Notes under the pieces: model-generated
What the model saw: the letters and a program-made list of their open reading frames with translations, nothing else
Told to the model about the DNA's origin: nothing
Databases searched by the model: none
Part shown: positions 11,528 to 21,623 of the stretch, in pieces
Layout: each line of letters starts with the position of its first letter
Numbering within the stretch: position 1 is the first letter of the stretch
Position numbers and translations under genes: made by a program
Assembly: GCA_029718625.1 (NCBI GenBank)
Contig: CM056378.1
Location: forward strand, 64,813,027 to 64,877,026
DNA length: 64,000 nt
From: Synaphobranchus kaupii
Taxonomy: Eukaryota > Chordata > Actinopteri > Anguilliformes > Synaphobranchidae
Direction of reading: 5' to 3'

Positions 11528-11639
11528 TATTGTATATAAATGGAAAGCTCGTTATCCTGTTTAAAATTGTATATTATCTTAAGGGGTGTGACACAATATA
11601 ATCACACCACAAACAGTTTTGCATACGCATGTCGTATTT

Positions 11640-11985
11640 TCAATGAACCTAACTGTTATGAGCGGGCGGGGGAGAAGGACCCAAACGCAGGCAGGAGTAT
11701 GAAAAGCCGAAGTTTAATCAGGGCAAGGCAGCAATCCGTGGTAAAACAGGCAGGCAAAAACCGGGTAGACAGGCAACGCAACAAAACACAGTCCAAAGAG
11801 TGGTCAAGGAACAGGCAGAGGTCAAAACCGGTAAGGCACAGCAAAAGCACAAAACCAGGATCTAAAAACAGGGTCGCGAGAACACAGGCAGGAGTCAAAA
11901 ACCGGGGAGGCAGAGGAGGAACAAAAAGAAAACAAAACAGACTGAAAACAGAAATTAAACTACCACAGGTACTGTCACACATTTC
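11640..11985 (-). mobile_element. LTR-retrotransposon fragment (LTR/UTR-like, minus orientation)
   Basis: Purine-rich plus-strand sequence with repeated 'aggcag', 'aaaaccggg' and 'acaggcaggagt' words, typical of the antisense strand of a fish LTR-retrotransposon long terminal repeat. The 201-residue basic plus-strand ORF (11540-12145) has low-complexity Lys/Arg/Gln/Ser content and looks accidental. No pol or gag motifs. Confidence 0.4.
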
Positions 11986-12175
11986 CCATGCACCCCTTCG
12001 GGGTGATGAAGTTGTGGAATGCGTTGTTTTGATACTTGTGTTGCTTGCAAAAATAAACAGAAGTTGCATTAGCTCTTCAACTCGCAAATTATTCGTCGTC
12101 TCTATCGCTCAACTTCCACAACCTTGCATAATATATCGACAGTAAGTCGTAGGCTACGTCATGTAAAGAAAGTGG

Positions 12176-12844
12176 AAAAATATATATTAGGCTATATATA
12201 GCCTATATTTGATTTAATCCATTTCTAATTATTATATTCTAATTTAAGTGTGTGTGTGGGTCGGGGGTGGTAGACCGTTATGAAGAGAATGTAAATATGA
12301 ACAAAATAAAAAAAGATATGTAGGTAGAGTATCATATATGTTCACGGGTTATTTATGTAATTTGTCAATCGACAGATGTTACAGTCCTCTGCCAGACATT
12401 TGGCGACTAGTATGTGCATTATTAGATTTAGTAGGCTAGTGTAATCCTGCCATTCATAGTCCTAAAGTGACCCCTCTCACGCATACATGCACGCACACAC
12501 ACACTGTCATGGTTTTCTGTCTGTTCAGGTTCTGTTTTCGGGCGTTCACTCGTCGTTCGGGGCTTTTGCGTTATTCTTGCCACACTAAGCCAGGTAACGT
12601 CGTGTAGGATTTCAGGCGACCACTTGTCCTTTTGAGTTTCAAAAGAACACGCGGGACTTGCCTGTAGAGTGTTAGATAATTCAGTTTTTAGGTTTCTGTT
12701 CTCCTTCACACTTCATTTCCTGCCTTGGTTTTCTTTTCCCGGTCTCGCTACTAGACAGTAACCTCGGTTTTGCCTCGTTTCCGTTTGCCTTTTATTTTAG
12801 CTTTTTGATTGTTATTCAGCTAGAGGCAATGCTTTCCTTTTCTA
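12176..12844. repeat. Right arm of the 669-bp inverted repeat
   Basis: Reverse complement of 10677-11345. Its LTR part starts with 'tgtcatgg' at 12505 and now faces right. The arm ends abruptly inside the LTR at 12844, at the position matching 10677 in the left copy; beyond it the two sides are unrelated ('gtaacggacgagg' here). The sequence TGTCATGG also starts the gypsy LTR ending at 49488. Confidence 0.95.
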
Positions 12845-13146
12845 GTAACGGACGAGGGATACAAAAAACTCAGAAACAAATAACTAAGAAACTAACAGAT
12901 AACTCGGAATATACTTGGAAAATCAGACAGCAACACAGAAGCAAAAAATCATGTGAGGAACTCGCGAAGACGGACTGAAATAACAGGGGTTAAATACACA
13001 GGGAGAGACAGACATAATGGGAATCAGGTGTGCAGACACGGGGAGGGGAGATTGCGCACAGGTGAGCACAATGAAACGATAAGGGAAGCTGATAGTACAA
13101 TAACGAGGGAGAACGTAAGACACAGACTGGACCGGAACCAAATACA
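12845..13146. mobile_element. LTR-like fragment left of the Tc1 element
   Basis: Purine-rich sequence with 'ggggttaaatacacagggag', 'gggaatcaggtg' and 'cacaggtgagcacaatgaaa', words common near the ends of fish LTR retrotransposons. It appears to continue on the other side of the Tc1 insertion (13937-14462), giving a split LTR fragment. Confidence 0.4.
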
Positions 13147-13936
13147 TACAGTGCCTTGCGAAAGTATTCACCCCCCTAGGCATTTTTCCTATTTTGTTGC
13201 AGTACAACCTGTAATTTAAATAGATTTTTATTTGGATTTTATGTAATGGACCAACACAAAATAGTCCAAAAAGGTGAAGTGAAATGAAAAAAAAAACTTG
13301 CTTTAAAAAATTAAAAATAAATAAAAAACTGAAAAGTGGTACGTGCATATGTATTCACCCCCTTTGCTTTAATGTATTTTTAAAGTATCATATTTAATAT
13401 TTGGTCGCATATCCTTTGCATGCTTTTACTTCCTGAAGTCTGTGACCCATCAACATCAAAAGACTCTCGATATCTTATTTTCAGGTACTGTTACAAGCGA
13501 TACTATAACCTCTCTGCATTTGAATGGATCTGTATGGGAATTGGGGGGTGAGACTAGATTCAGATGTAAATTACGCTGGTACAGTATGGAACACATGACT
13601 GGCTAAATGGCAGTAAGTCATCAAGGGTCTAAGGTATCAAACGAGCCCCAAACCATCACTCTGCGGCCACATATGGAGTAGATGTGGATGGATCACTTTA
13701 AGGGTTTCTTCTCCTGACTTTTTTCCCCATAGAGTTTTATAGGAAAATGAGTCAGGAGAAATAACCCTTGCAGTTTTTTTAGCAAGTTTTTTTTTCCATT
13801 TCACTTCACCAATTCGGACTATTTTGTGTAAGGCCATTACATAAAATCCAAATAAAAATCAATTTAAATTACAGGTTGTACTGCAACAAAATAGGAAAAA
13901 TGCCAAGGGGGGTGAATACTTTCGCAAGGCACTGTA
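13147..13936. mobile_element. Complete Tc1-type miniature element with TA target duplication
   Basis: The terminal repeats are long and mutually inverted: 'cagtgccttgcgaaagtatt' from 13149 and its complement ending 'gcactg' at 13934, extending through 'ttcctattttgttgcagtac'. TA dinucleotides flank both ends (13147-13148 and 13935-13936), the Tc1/mariner signature. The internal sequence is non-coding and contains segments of the miniature family seen at 1-240, 3440-3820 and 49490-49660, with the 13385-13490 part inverted relative to 3460-3570. It therefore looks like a composite or rearranged element. Confidence 0.9.
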
Positions 13937-14464
13937 GAGAACATGACATGGACTCCAATAAGACAAGTGCATACAAGGAATAGGAAACGAGAGTCAGCTG
14001 AAGTTAATAGAGGAACCACAGAAAGATAATTAGTGATAGAACAGGCAGAAAGAGACAGCTGTAGCGAGGAAAGAAGATGAAGTTAGTAAGGTAGTAGATT
14101 AGTAGAAAACCCTGGTTCTATGGCGTAAGTAGATTAATAGATTAGTATATATACACAAGTTAGTCATTAGTAGATTAGTAGACCCTAATTCTAAGATGTT
14201 AGTAGTTGTTAGTTAATTAGCATTATTTACAATGAAGTAATTAGTAATGAAGGAAGCGCATGACAGAAGAAATACAGAGAAAAACCAAAATCGCCAAAGG
14301 CTCCCGAATAGTGTGACGACGACAGGGAGTGACAGTAATACAAAACATGGAACAGTGAAAGCACAAAATAATCAGAATAAATGAACATGGTAACATACTA
14401 AACACAACATCAGGAAAATATATCAGGAAACATAAATACACAGACAGAGTACAGGATCCTAACA
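13937..14464. mobile_element. LTR-like fragment right of the Tc1 element
   Basis: Purine-rich sequence continuing the type seen at 12845-13146, with a short tract of 'agtagattagtag' repeats at 14090-14190. It ends near 'acaggatcctaacac' at 14463 where dispersed repeat family B starts. No coding motifs. Confidence 0.35.
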
Positions 14465-15400
14465 CTAACATTCTAAAGCGTTTTTTTTTGTTGCCTTTTC
14501 TTACCCATCACTGAAGTGGTTATAACTTTTGAGCAGTAGAAGATAAATCTATTCTGATTCCTATTCTAAATGACTCACACAATGGTGAAGATATCATACA
14601 CTGTAAGTTTCCCTCTATCTTGAACATTAACTCCTTTGCGTAGATGCATAGTGATAATGGCGCCGGCGCCATCATTTTGCTCAACTGAAACATTCGTTGC
14701 TCCTGCAGCCAAACTATTAGTGGAAATCACAAACTCTGTGTTTTAACTTTATTGGCAGACGATTCGTGACGATTTCTGTGCAATACGGAGTTTCTAAGTG
14801 TCACTATTTTCCCGTAGCAAGTCCATTTAACAAGCACCCCCCCCCACCCAGTCTATACCTACCCATGCGTGACATAGTGGACAATAGCGTCTATGTTTGA
14901 GTTCATAAATATATGTATTCATCATATAAAATTAGAATTCCGTCATAGCAACAAGATAAACCCAACAATAGCCTGATCGTATGCCAGAAAAGCAGTGAAA
15001 AGCCCTGCTCACTCAAATGCAAAATAAACATGTGAAAGTATTCTCTCATTCTACCATGTATTCTACTAGCAATATATGCTACTAAATATGAAATAAATAT
15101 GCAATCCTACCATTGATTTTACACATCGAGATGTTCCTTTCAAAATTCAGTGGTCATTTATTGTCTGGTACAATCGGTTTGAGAAATGTACAACACTTTA
15201 TACCGCTATTACACTATCTGAAATGTCGACTCGTAATACCCTCCATGCCCTGCAAGCCTGTCTCATTCATTACAGTTCTTTGGTTTAATTGTCGGCTCTT
15301 ATATCCAATAGAGTACATTATAACCTTAGCAACGGTATATGAAATGTCTTCTGGGGTGCTTTGAACAATTTACTACAGCCCAGCGCAACGGCAGTTTTCG
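14465..15400. repeat. Dispersed repeat family B, long copy
   Basis: Homologous over about 750 bp to 52605-53375 and over its first 175 bp to 9055-9235. Shared words include 'cattcgttgctcctgcagcc'-type sequence, 'acagtttctaagtgccac', 'caatcctaccattg', 'attcagtggtcatttattgt' and 'catctgaaatgtc.ac'. Divergence is about 25-30% by eye. It holds no long ORF. It is probably a non-autonomous DNA transposon or the non-coding end of one. Confidence 0.7.
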
Positions 15401-16439
15401 TTTTAAAGGGTGACCTATAGTGACTTGGGTTCAGTATTCAGAGTACTGAGCTGCTAACAGGGCAACTGAAGGGATCCCTGAACAATAGTCCATACCTTGT
15501 GTGGTAATTTAGAATAAAGTAGTTAATTAAATTAATTCTAATTTAATGGATAAACTCACTCTGAATTACCTACCATCAATCTGACATACATAATATAGGC
15601 TATGGCGTATATACTTGTCACTTATGGCATGGGAAATGCTCATTCCAATTTACTGTGCGCTGATATGTGGTAGATTAATGTTAAAACTTTCCTTAGAGTC
15701 ATTATGAATAGAAACATAAACATTTTTTAAAAATGACAGAAAAATGCAATCCCGGGGCAAAAGTATACATACTGTCGAGTACAGGGAAAAGTGATGTTTT
15801 ATTGAGGTACAAGAGTGAATGATTAGGCTACATATTTAGGTGTATGTAACACTGATATCAATGTTTTTATCTTAATCCATCAGAAGGAGCAAATGTATAT
15901 GTAATGGAAAAAAAGTAATTTTGTTCATTTTCTGACATGTTTTGCATAGGGGTTTTGGACCCCCATAGATATCTACCTCCCTATACTGATGAAAATATAG
16001 TAATCCCCAATTGAAAATGAGCCAAAACTGTTGATTTGTAGTTAAATGTAACATTATTGTTTTTATTTACAGCAGTGCATTTAGCCATTTGGATAGATTT
16101 GGAGGCACTAATGGACAACAGGGTACACTACCTATATTTTGCATCATAGACCTTTAGTAGTTCTGCATATCATCCTCAGATTTTGCACACTTGTGGACAT
16201 GGAGTTTATGATCCAGGAAATGTATATATTTACCTCTTTCGTTGCGTTTGTGGCACTTTATTTTGACTTAAATTATGAAAATAAACAAATCTAAGTTCGT
16301 ATTGTAAAGGGTACACCTGTCTTGTTTCATTTAAGCCATTTACCAAGTTTATGTGATGCTCACACCTGGAGTTATAAAGCCTTTAACAGGGCATCCCCTA
16401 AATAGATGAGAATTGACTAAATTTGCCATATGCGCCAAG
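15401..16439. other. No gene recognised
   Basis: AT-rich sequence without splice-flanked open frames. The 60-residue minus-strand ORF at 15872-16054 has a hydrophobic composition but no family resemblance that I can name. Confidence 0.4.
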
Positions 16440-16611
16440 GGGTTAAATGGGTAAAATAATAGGTTTCTCATTAGAAAATAGCCATTTAGAACATTTTATA
16501 AATTTAGTTGGTGAATGTCTTTCCATAATTGATGATATTGCTATCAAGTAATCCTATTGTTTTTTTAATAATTGAAAGCCCTAGTTATTCTGTTTTCAAT
16601 GGAATATTGGT
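16440..16611. repeat. Left half of an old repeat interrupted by the L2 LINE
   Basis: 'aatagccatttagaa', 'aattgatgatattg' and 'gaaagccctagttattctgt' match 11430-11600 ('aatagccatttagaa', 'aattgatgatattg', 'gaaagctcgttatcctgt'). The match resumes after the LINE at 18095-18150 ('aatcacaccacaaac' type words). The L2 copy therefore landed inside an existing repeat. Confidence 0.55.
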
Positions 16612-18094
16612 ATATTGCTGTCCTTAACCAACTGTCTGTTTTTCTCCACCAGAACAACCTGCTTGACCCGCATCAGTCCGGCTTCAGAACCGGCCATTCC
16701 ACTGAAACTGCTCTCCTGGCTGTGACGGAGGCACTCGCCACTGCTAGAGCCTCCTCTCTCTCCTCTGTTCTGATTCTCCTTGACCTGTCTGCGGCATTCG
16801 ACACGGTCAACCACAAACTCCTGATCTCCACACTCGCTGAGATGGGCATTTCTGGAACTGCCCTCTCTTGGTTTGTATCGTATCTCACTGATAGATGTAT
16901 ACTAAGTCTCTTGGCTCAGTAATTCATTCACATGGCTTCTCATACCATAGCTATGCTGATGATACTCAACTCTTCCTCTCTTTCCCTCCCTCTACCCCAC
17001 AGGTTAAGGAGAGGATATCTGCTTGTCTGACTGACATCTCTGAGTGGATGGCTACCCATCACCTGAAGCTCAACCTTGACAAGACAGAGCTCCTCTTCAT
17101 GCCATACAAGACCTCCCCACTACATGACCTCTCCATCACCGTTGACGGGACCGTGGTGGCTGCCTCCCGCTCTGCAAGGAACCTGGGGCTGGTCCTGGAC
17201 GACCGGCTGGACTTCAAAGAGCACATCAGGGTGACGACTCGGTCCTGCAGGTTCCTCCTGTACAACATCAGGAGGATTCGACCGTACCTGACCACCTACT
17301 CCACCCAGCTTCTTGTCCAGACCATGGTCACCTCACGCCTGGACTACTGCAACTCCCTGCTCGCAAGCCTACCAGCCTGCACCATTCTGCCTCTTCAACT
17401 GATCCAGAATGCAGCTGCCCGGCTTGTGTTCAACCTCCCAAAATTTTCCCATGTAACCCCCCTGCTGAGGTCACTCCACTGGCTGCCAGTTGCAGCCAGG
17501 ATCAGGTTCAAAGTTCTGACCCTGGCCTACACTGCAGCCAATAGGACAGGCCCCGCCTACCTGCAGGACTTAATCCAGAACTATGTTCCTGCTCTACCAC
17601 TTCGCTCTTCTACAGCAGGGCGACTCACACTTCCCCCCCTCCGTGTCAAAGGCTCTCGCTCGTCCCGACTGCGGAGTTTTTCCACCTTAGCTCCTCAGTG
17701 GTGGAATGAACTTCCCATTCCCCTACGTTCTACTCCAACCCTGCCTGCATTCCGTCAAGGCCTGAAGACACACCGCTTCAGACTCCACCTTGACTGATAT
17801 TCTAACCTAGGAATATCAGTTCCCTGTGTTTACTAGTTCCCTGTGTTTTCCTGTCTGTTTATTATAGTTTATAATAGTATTTAGAATAGAAGTATAGTAT
17901 TGCTGATTTACCCACAGCTTACTGTGAACTACAGTCAACGTTCATTACTAGGGATAGCTGCTACATTATGGGAAGGATGTGCTTTGTCTTGTCTGTTCTG
18001 TAGTGATCTTGATGATGTCTCTGTATGCACTTATTGTACGTCGCTTTGGATAAAAGCGTCTGCTAAATGAACGTAATGTAAAAAATGTAATGTA
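16612..18094 (+). pseudogene. L2-clade LINE, 5' truncated, with internal RT deletion
   Basis: The reading starts inside the reverse transcriptase ('LLDPHQSGFRTGHSTETALL', then 'LILLDLSAAFDTVNH', motif A with its catalytic Asp). It continues in a second frame from 16895 with 'YADDTQLF' (catalytic Asp pair) through the thumb and C-terminal region to the stop at 17797 (300 residues). Between 'SWFVSYLTDR' and the second frame the usual glycine-rich motif-B stretch is missing, so a deletion near 16890 removed an essential part and shifted the frame. The 3' UTR ends with the L2 signature 'gtacgtcgctttggataaaa', 'gcgtctgctaaatg' and an (atgta)-type tail at 18061-18094. This is a dead, 5'-truncated copy. 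Confidence 0.9.
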
Positions 18095-18480
18095 TATAAA
18101 GTTTAGGTATCTGATGTAATGTGATCACACCACAAACGCACGTTAGAAAATAGAATGTTGACCCAATATACTCTCAGGAAAGGACTGTCCACTACAGGAG
18201 GTATTTTGTTGCTTATGTTTGTTCAGAATATCCCAACAGAACAGACACACCCTGACAGACCTCGAGCTCTACCGTTTAGAAATTATATAATTTACACCAA
18301 CTGTATTTCCCTGATTATACATTTTGGAGAAGTTGAGCAAACATCTTTATATTTTGGCTTAGTAAACACCTGAAATTAAAGAAAAAAGGTGACTGAACTG
18401 GGTCTGTGAACTGCTGTTTGCAATGCCTTTCTGAAAACAAATTTGGTTTGAACGCGAGGTACAATTTCAGAAGAAACTAT
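18095..18480. other. Continuation of interrupted repeat, then unassigned DNA
   Basis: 18095-18150 continues the older repeat described at 16440. The remainder (including a 72-residue open frame at 18155-18373) shows no motif. It contains no recognisable gene. Confidence 0.35.
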
Positions 18481-20531
18481 GGCCTCTATCTTGACGATCT
18501 TAGCGCTTGGTCTAAAACGCATGGTGCAAGTGCATTTGGGGCGTGTCCAAGTCCACTTTTGCGAGTTAGACTGCGTGTTTTTTGAGCGTTAAGTAGCCTA
18601 TGGACAATGCAAATGGGCTGAACTTCGTCTCCTCAATAATTATTGGTGTGCCTCGGGCGTAACATGTAATAAACTAATAAAAATGTCATATCCCATTCTA
18701 TTTAAAAATCCACCTGCGTTTGCACCTTGGCGGTTTGCTAATATTATGGTGTACAGTAAGACTGTGAAAACAGTTATTTACAGCTGGTGAAAACAGACAT
18801 GCTCATGTACGTAGCTAAACCATGTGAGCAAGCAATAGGCTATATGGATCAATATTATGATTAATATTATTTGGACTAACCATTATGACGTGTTTTGATG
18901 TACACAATAATCATCTTTCACATTAGAGTTTAACACCAGCCCAGGTTCCCGGTAATTCCCGACCAAACTATTTCCCAGAAATATAATAACGGGAAAACAG
19001 GAACATTTTTTCCATTAGCTTACACCAGGGCTGTTATTTTACAAAATATATGCGGTTTAATTTTGTTACAAAACCTGCAGCAGCTGAGAATAAGATACCA
19101 GAACATGGCTTCCCTCTCAGCTTAGAAAACGCCAAACATTGTCAAACATCAATTCCATGAGGCTGTTCTCACAGCAAACAGATCACAGGCAATGAATTTC
19201 GGCTAGTGAATTTCAAGCTTCATCTGAAGTTCTAATAATACTGTAATTCTAATATTGATTAATAACATATATTGCATTCTTTTGCCTTAATGATGACACT
19301 AAATATGTTAAAGCTGTCAGGTTGGGAACGCATAGGTTTAGGAATATTTCCCCTTGTTTTAAATTGTCCTGTTTATGGAAATATGACGCGTTTTTACTGG
19401 TAGCTTAATGCCTCAAAACAAGCACACATTCCTGCAATTCCAGGCAATGTGCATCTATTCCGAGAGAGAAAATGTTTTATTTTGTGGAAAAATGTAATCT
19501 TCGTATTTTAATACATGTTTGTGAGCACCCCTGTGTGTAACAGACAGGAGGGTGTACACACGCCTACGTATATGCATATTATATAATAGGCTACTATCTT
19601 CGTATTGAGCAGTTAAAATAACGTTGAAACAACTGTGACATGACTTTAGACCAGGTTTGTGGTGGCTTTCGCGCAAGCACTTAATGCTGCCACAAGATAG
19701 CAACACACCAAAAATTATTCTGGCCACACCTCATCTTAAAGGGATAGTTTGGAATTTTGGACATAATGTCTCAATTACGACTTACCCATGATGTAGTTGA
19801 TTGATGGAAACCATTTTCAGCTAATTCCATGCTGTCCCTTCTTTTGGACATACACACTTTGCTAATGCTAGCGCAACTCTATGGCAACCCGTAGCATCCA
19901 CTACCAAACGCACATAAACGCCACAGTGCACCCAAAGCAAATAAAATAAGACGATAGTCTATCGGGGGAGTGACACTTTACGTTACCTACGAATGTAGGA
20001 ATGGTCGACTACAACAACAAAGACGAGTAACAAGTTCGCTCCGCCGCCGTACTTCCACAGAGAATATTAGGTCAGCACAAAGTAAAGGATTCAACGACAG
20101 TTTGACTTCAAAAATGATGGTATAAACACTCAAAATAACCCCGATAGACTGTCGTCGTATTTTATTTGCTTTGGATGCACTGTGGAGTGTTTAAGTGCGT
20201 TTGGTAGTGGATGCTACCGGTTACCTTAGACTTACGCTAGCATTAGCAACATGTGTATTTCCAAAAGAAGGGACAGCATGGAATTAGCTGAAAATGGTTT
20301 CCATCAATCAACTACATCATGGGTAAGTCGTAATTGAGACATTATGTCCAAAATTCCAAACTATCCCTTTAAGACCAACCCGCCCAGTTCACTTGCTATG
20401 AGCGCAAGTTCATTTGCTAGTTAAACAACCTGAGCGCTGGGCGTTAAAATGACACCTGCGCCGGTCTGAAACTAGCAAAGACACTTGCGTTTGAGTTACC
20501 GCCGCTTAGCGCCGGGTGTAAGATAGGGCCC
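18481..20531. mobile_element. 2-kb DNA transposon with 'GGSCYCTATCTT' ends
   Basis: The left end reads 'ggcctctatcttgac' and the right end, reverse complemented, reads 'gggccctatcttacac'. Both are followed by matching features (a thymine-rich then 'gcgcttgg/ggcgcta' region and 'gcaagtg' words), giving imperfect terminal inverted repeats. Fish genomes carry a common family with this 'AGGGCCCTATCTT' end. The interior has no transposase ORF. A younger TTAA-type element (19740-20368) sits inside it. The target duplication is unclear. The right end lies about 20 bp from the putative host exon at 20553-20645. Confidence 0.6.
19736..20372. mobile_element. Foldback MITE with TTAA target duplication
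   Basis: The element proper is 19740-20368 (629 bp), flanked by TTAA at 19736-19739 and 20369-20372. Its two arms are inverted copies of about 225 bp each, beginning 'agggatagtttggaattttg'; by eye they agree at about 90% or better, up to 'agtctatcgggg'. The centre is short and non-coding. The TTAA duplication and AGGG ends suggest a Kolobok-type non-autonomous element; piggyBac also uses TTAA but normally starts with CCC. Confidence 0.9.
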
Positions 20532-20552
20532 TATGTGTTAAAAGGGGCACAC

Positions 20553-20645
20553 TGTAAGTTGCTTCTCCATGTCCTTCAGGTCGGAGTTGTCCTGCTCCAA
20601 GTTGTGGATCTCTTCTTGCAGCACACCTCTGATCTCCTCCAGCTT
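20553..20645 (-). CDS. Putative host exon, coiled-coil (SYCP2-like candidate)
   Basis: On the minus strand a tract ending 'gcagatctcag' (a good splice acceptor) is followed by 93 nt open in one frame. It encodes a charged heptad-type peptide beginning KLEEIRGVLQEE and continuing with LEQD, LKDMEKQL. This is typical coiled-coil sequence with no stop and no transposon signature. The donor side is weak: the only GT near the end is 'acaGTGTGC', and a 2-kb transposon ends about 20 bp beyond it, so the donor may be displaced or lost. A second coiled-coil exon on the same strand lies at 52322-52416, but its 3' phase (two extra bases) does not fit this exon's 5' phase. If they belong to one gene, another exon lies between. 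The wording recalls the C-terminal coiled coil of synaptonemal complex protein 2, which is only a guess from pattern memory. Confidence 0.45.
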
Positions 20646-20827
20646 CTGAGATCTGCACAGAGAAAAACGTACTAAATGCTACTGAGATTTGCACAGAGAG
20701 GAACTCACTAAATGCTACTTAGATATGCACAGAGAGGAACTCACTAAATACAACTGAGATCTGCACAGAGAGAAACTCACTAAATACAACTGAGTTCTGC
20801 ACAGAGAGGAACTCACTAAATGCTACT
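20646..20827. repeat. 36-bp minisatellite starting at the exon border
   Basis: Five tandem copies of a 36-bp unit ('ctgagatctgcacagagaga', 'aactcactaaatgcta'). The first copy includes the exon's splice acceptor (complement of 'ctgagatctgcac'), so each copy repeats an acceptor-like sequence on the minus strand. Copies differ by a few substitutions. Confidence 0.9.
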
Positions 20828-21059
20828 GAGGGCGCTTTCACACCTGCCTTGTTTGGTTCGATTGAATCGAACTCTGGTTCGTTTTCCCAATTGCTGCGGT
20901 TCGTTTGGGCAGGTGTGAACACAGCAATCGTACTCGGGTGCGCACCAAAAGCGGACCAAACAAGCGGACCGAGACCTTGTTGAAGAGGTGGTCTCGGTAC
21001 GCTTCCAAACGAACACTGGTGCGGTTCGTTTGTGGTGAGAACGTGATCCGACCTCGGTC
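20828..21059. mobile_element. MITE-like sequence with 'gggcgctttcacacct' end
   Basis: The block starts 'gggcgctttcacacctgcct' and contains several inverted or repeated 'ggttcgttt' and 'cgaac' words, 'caggtgtgaac', 'gcggaccaaac' and 'ggtctcggt'. This style, with 'gaccaaacaagcggaccgag', is common in fish non-autonomous DNA transposons. The right end is not matched by a clear inverted repeat, so the copy may be truncated. The overlapping ORFs on both strands are incidental. Confidence 0.5.
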
Positions 21060-21172
21060 CGACCCACTGCTAAGACTCATCTGCATTGCCACACACTGTT
21101 AAGACTCATCTGCACTACCACACACTGCTAAGACTCATCTGCACTGACACACACTGCTAAGACTAATCTCCA
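21060..21172. repeat. Short tandem repeat, ~30-36-bp unit
   Basis: About four copies of 'ctgctaagactcatctgca' followed by 'ctgccacacac'-type sequence, with substitutions. No coding relevance. Confidence 0.8.
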
Positions 21173-21232
21173 GGGTTTTTCCTGGCTCAAAAAGAGGCTT
21201 AGGCTGTGCTTATCTTAACACCTAGTCAAGCC

Positions 21233-21623
21233 GGAAAGTATGCACACTCCTTTCACCTTCTCCACGTTTTATTACGTTACAGAAATATTCTACAATAGAT
21301 TGAGTTCATTTTTTGTCTCAAAATTCTACACAAAATAGCCCATAATGACAAAGTGAAAACAGGTTTTTAGACATTTGTGCTAATTTATTAAAAATAAAAA
21401 TGTTAAATATCATATGTACACAAGTGTGCACACCCTTTGATATGACACCCAAAAGTGAGCTGAGGTGCATTTTGTTTCCACTGATACTGCTTGAGATGTT
21501 TCTACAGCTTAATTGGAGTCCACCTGTGATAAATTCAATTGATTGGACATGATTGGGGATTGCCAACACCTGCCTATATAAGGTCCCACAGTTGACAGTG
21601 CATGTCAGAGCAAACTCCAAGCC
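21233..21623 (+). mobile_element. 5' terminal region of the Tc1 element
   Basis: Begins near 'ccggaaagtatgcacactcc' and contains 'acaaaatagcccataatgac', a direct-repeat-like 'tgtgcacaccctttga' at about 21425 (matching the outer 'tatgcacactcctttc') and a TATA-like 'tatataagg' about 50 bp before the transposase ATG. This is the usual IR/DR arrangement of fish Tc1 elements. Confidence 0.75.

Noticed and set aside
11540..12145. 201-residue basic ORF as a nucleic-acid-binding protein
   Set aside because: Low-complexity Lys/Arg/Gln content from purine-rich LTR-like sequence; the opposite strand is equally open.
10812..12709. Two identical 93-residue ORFs on opposite strands as a conserved gene pair
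   Set aside because: They are the same DNA in the two inverted arms; the peptide has no recognisable domain and the arm is LTR plus flank.
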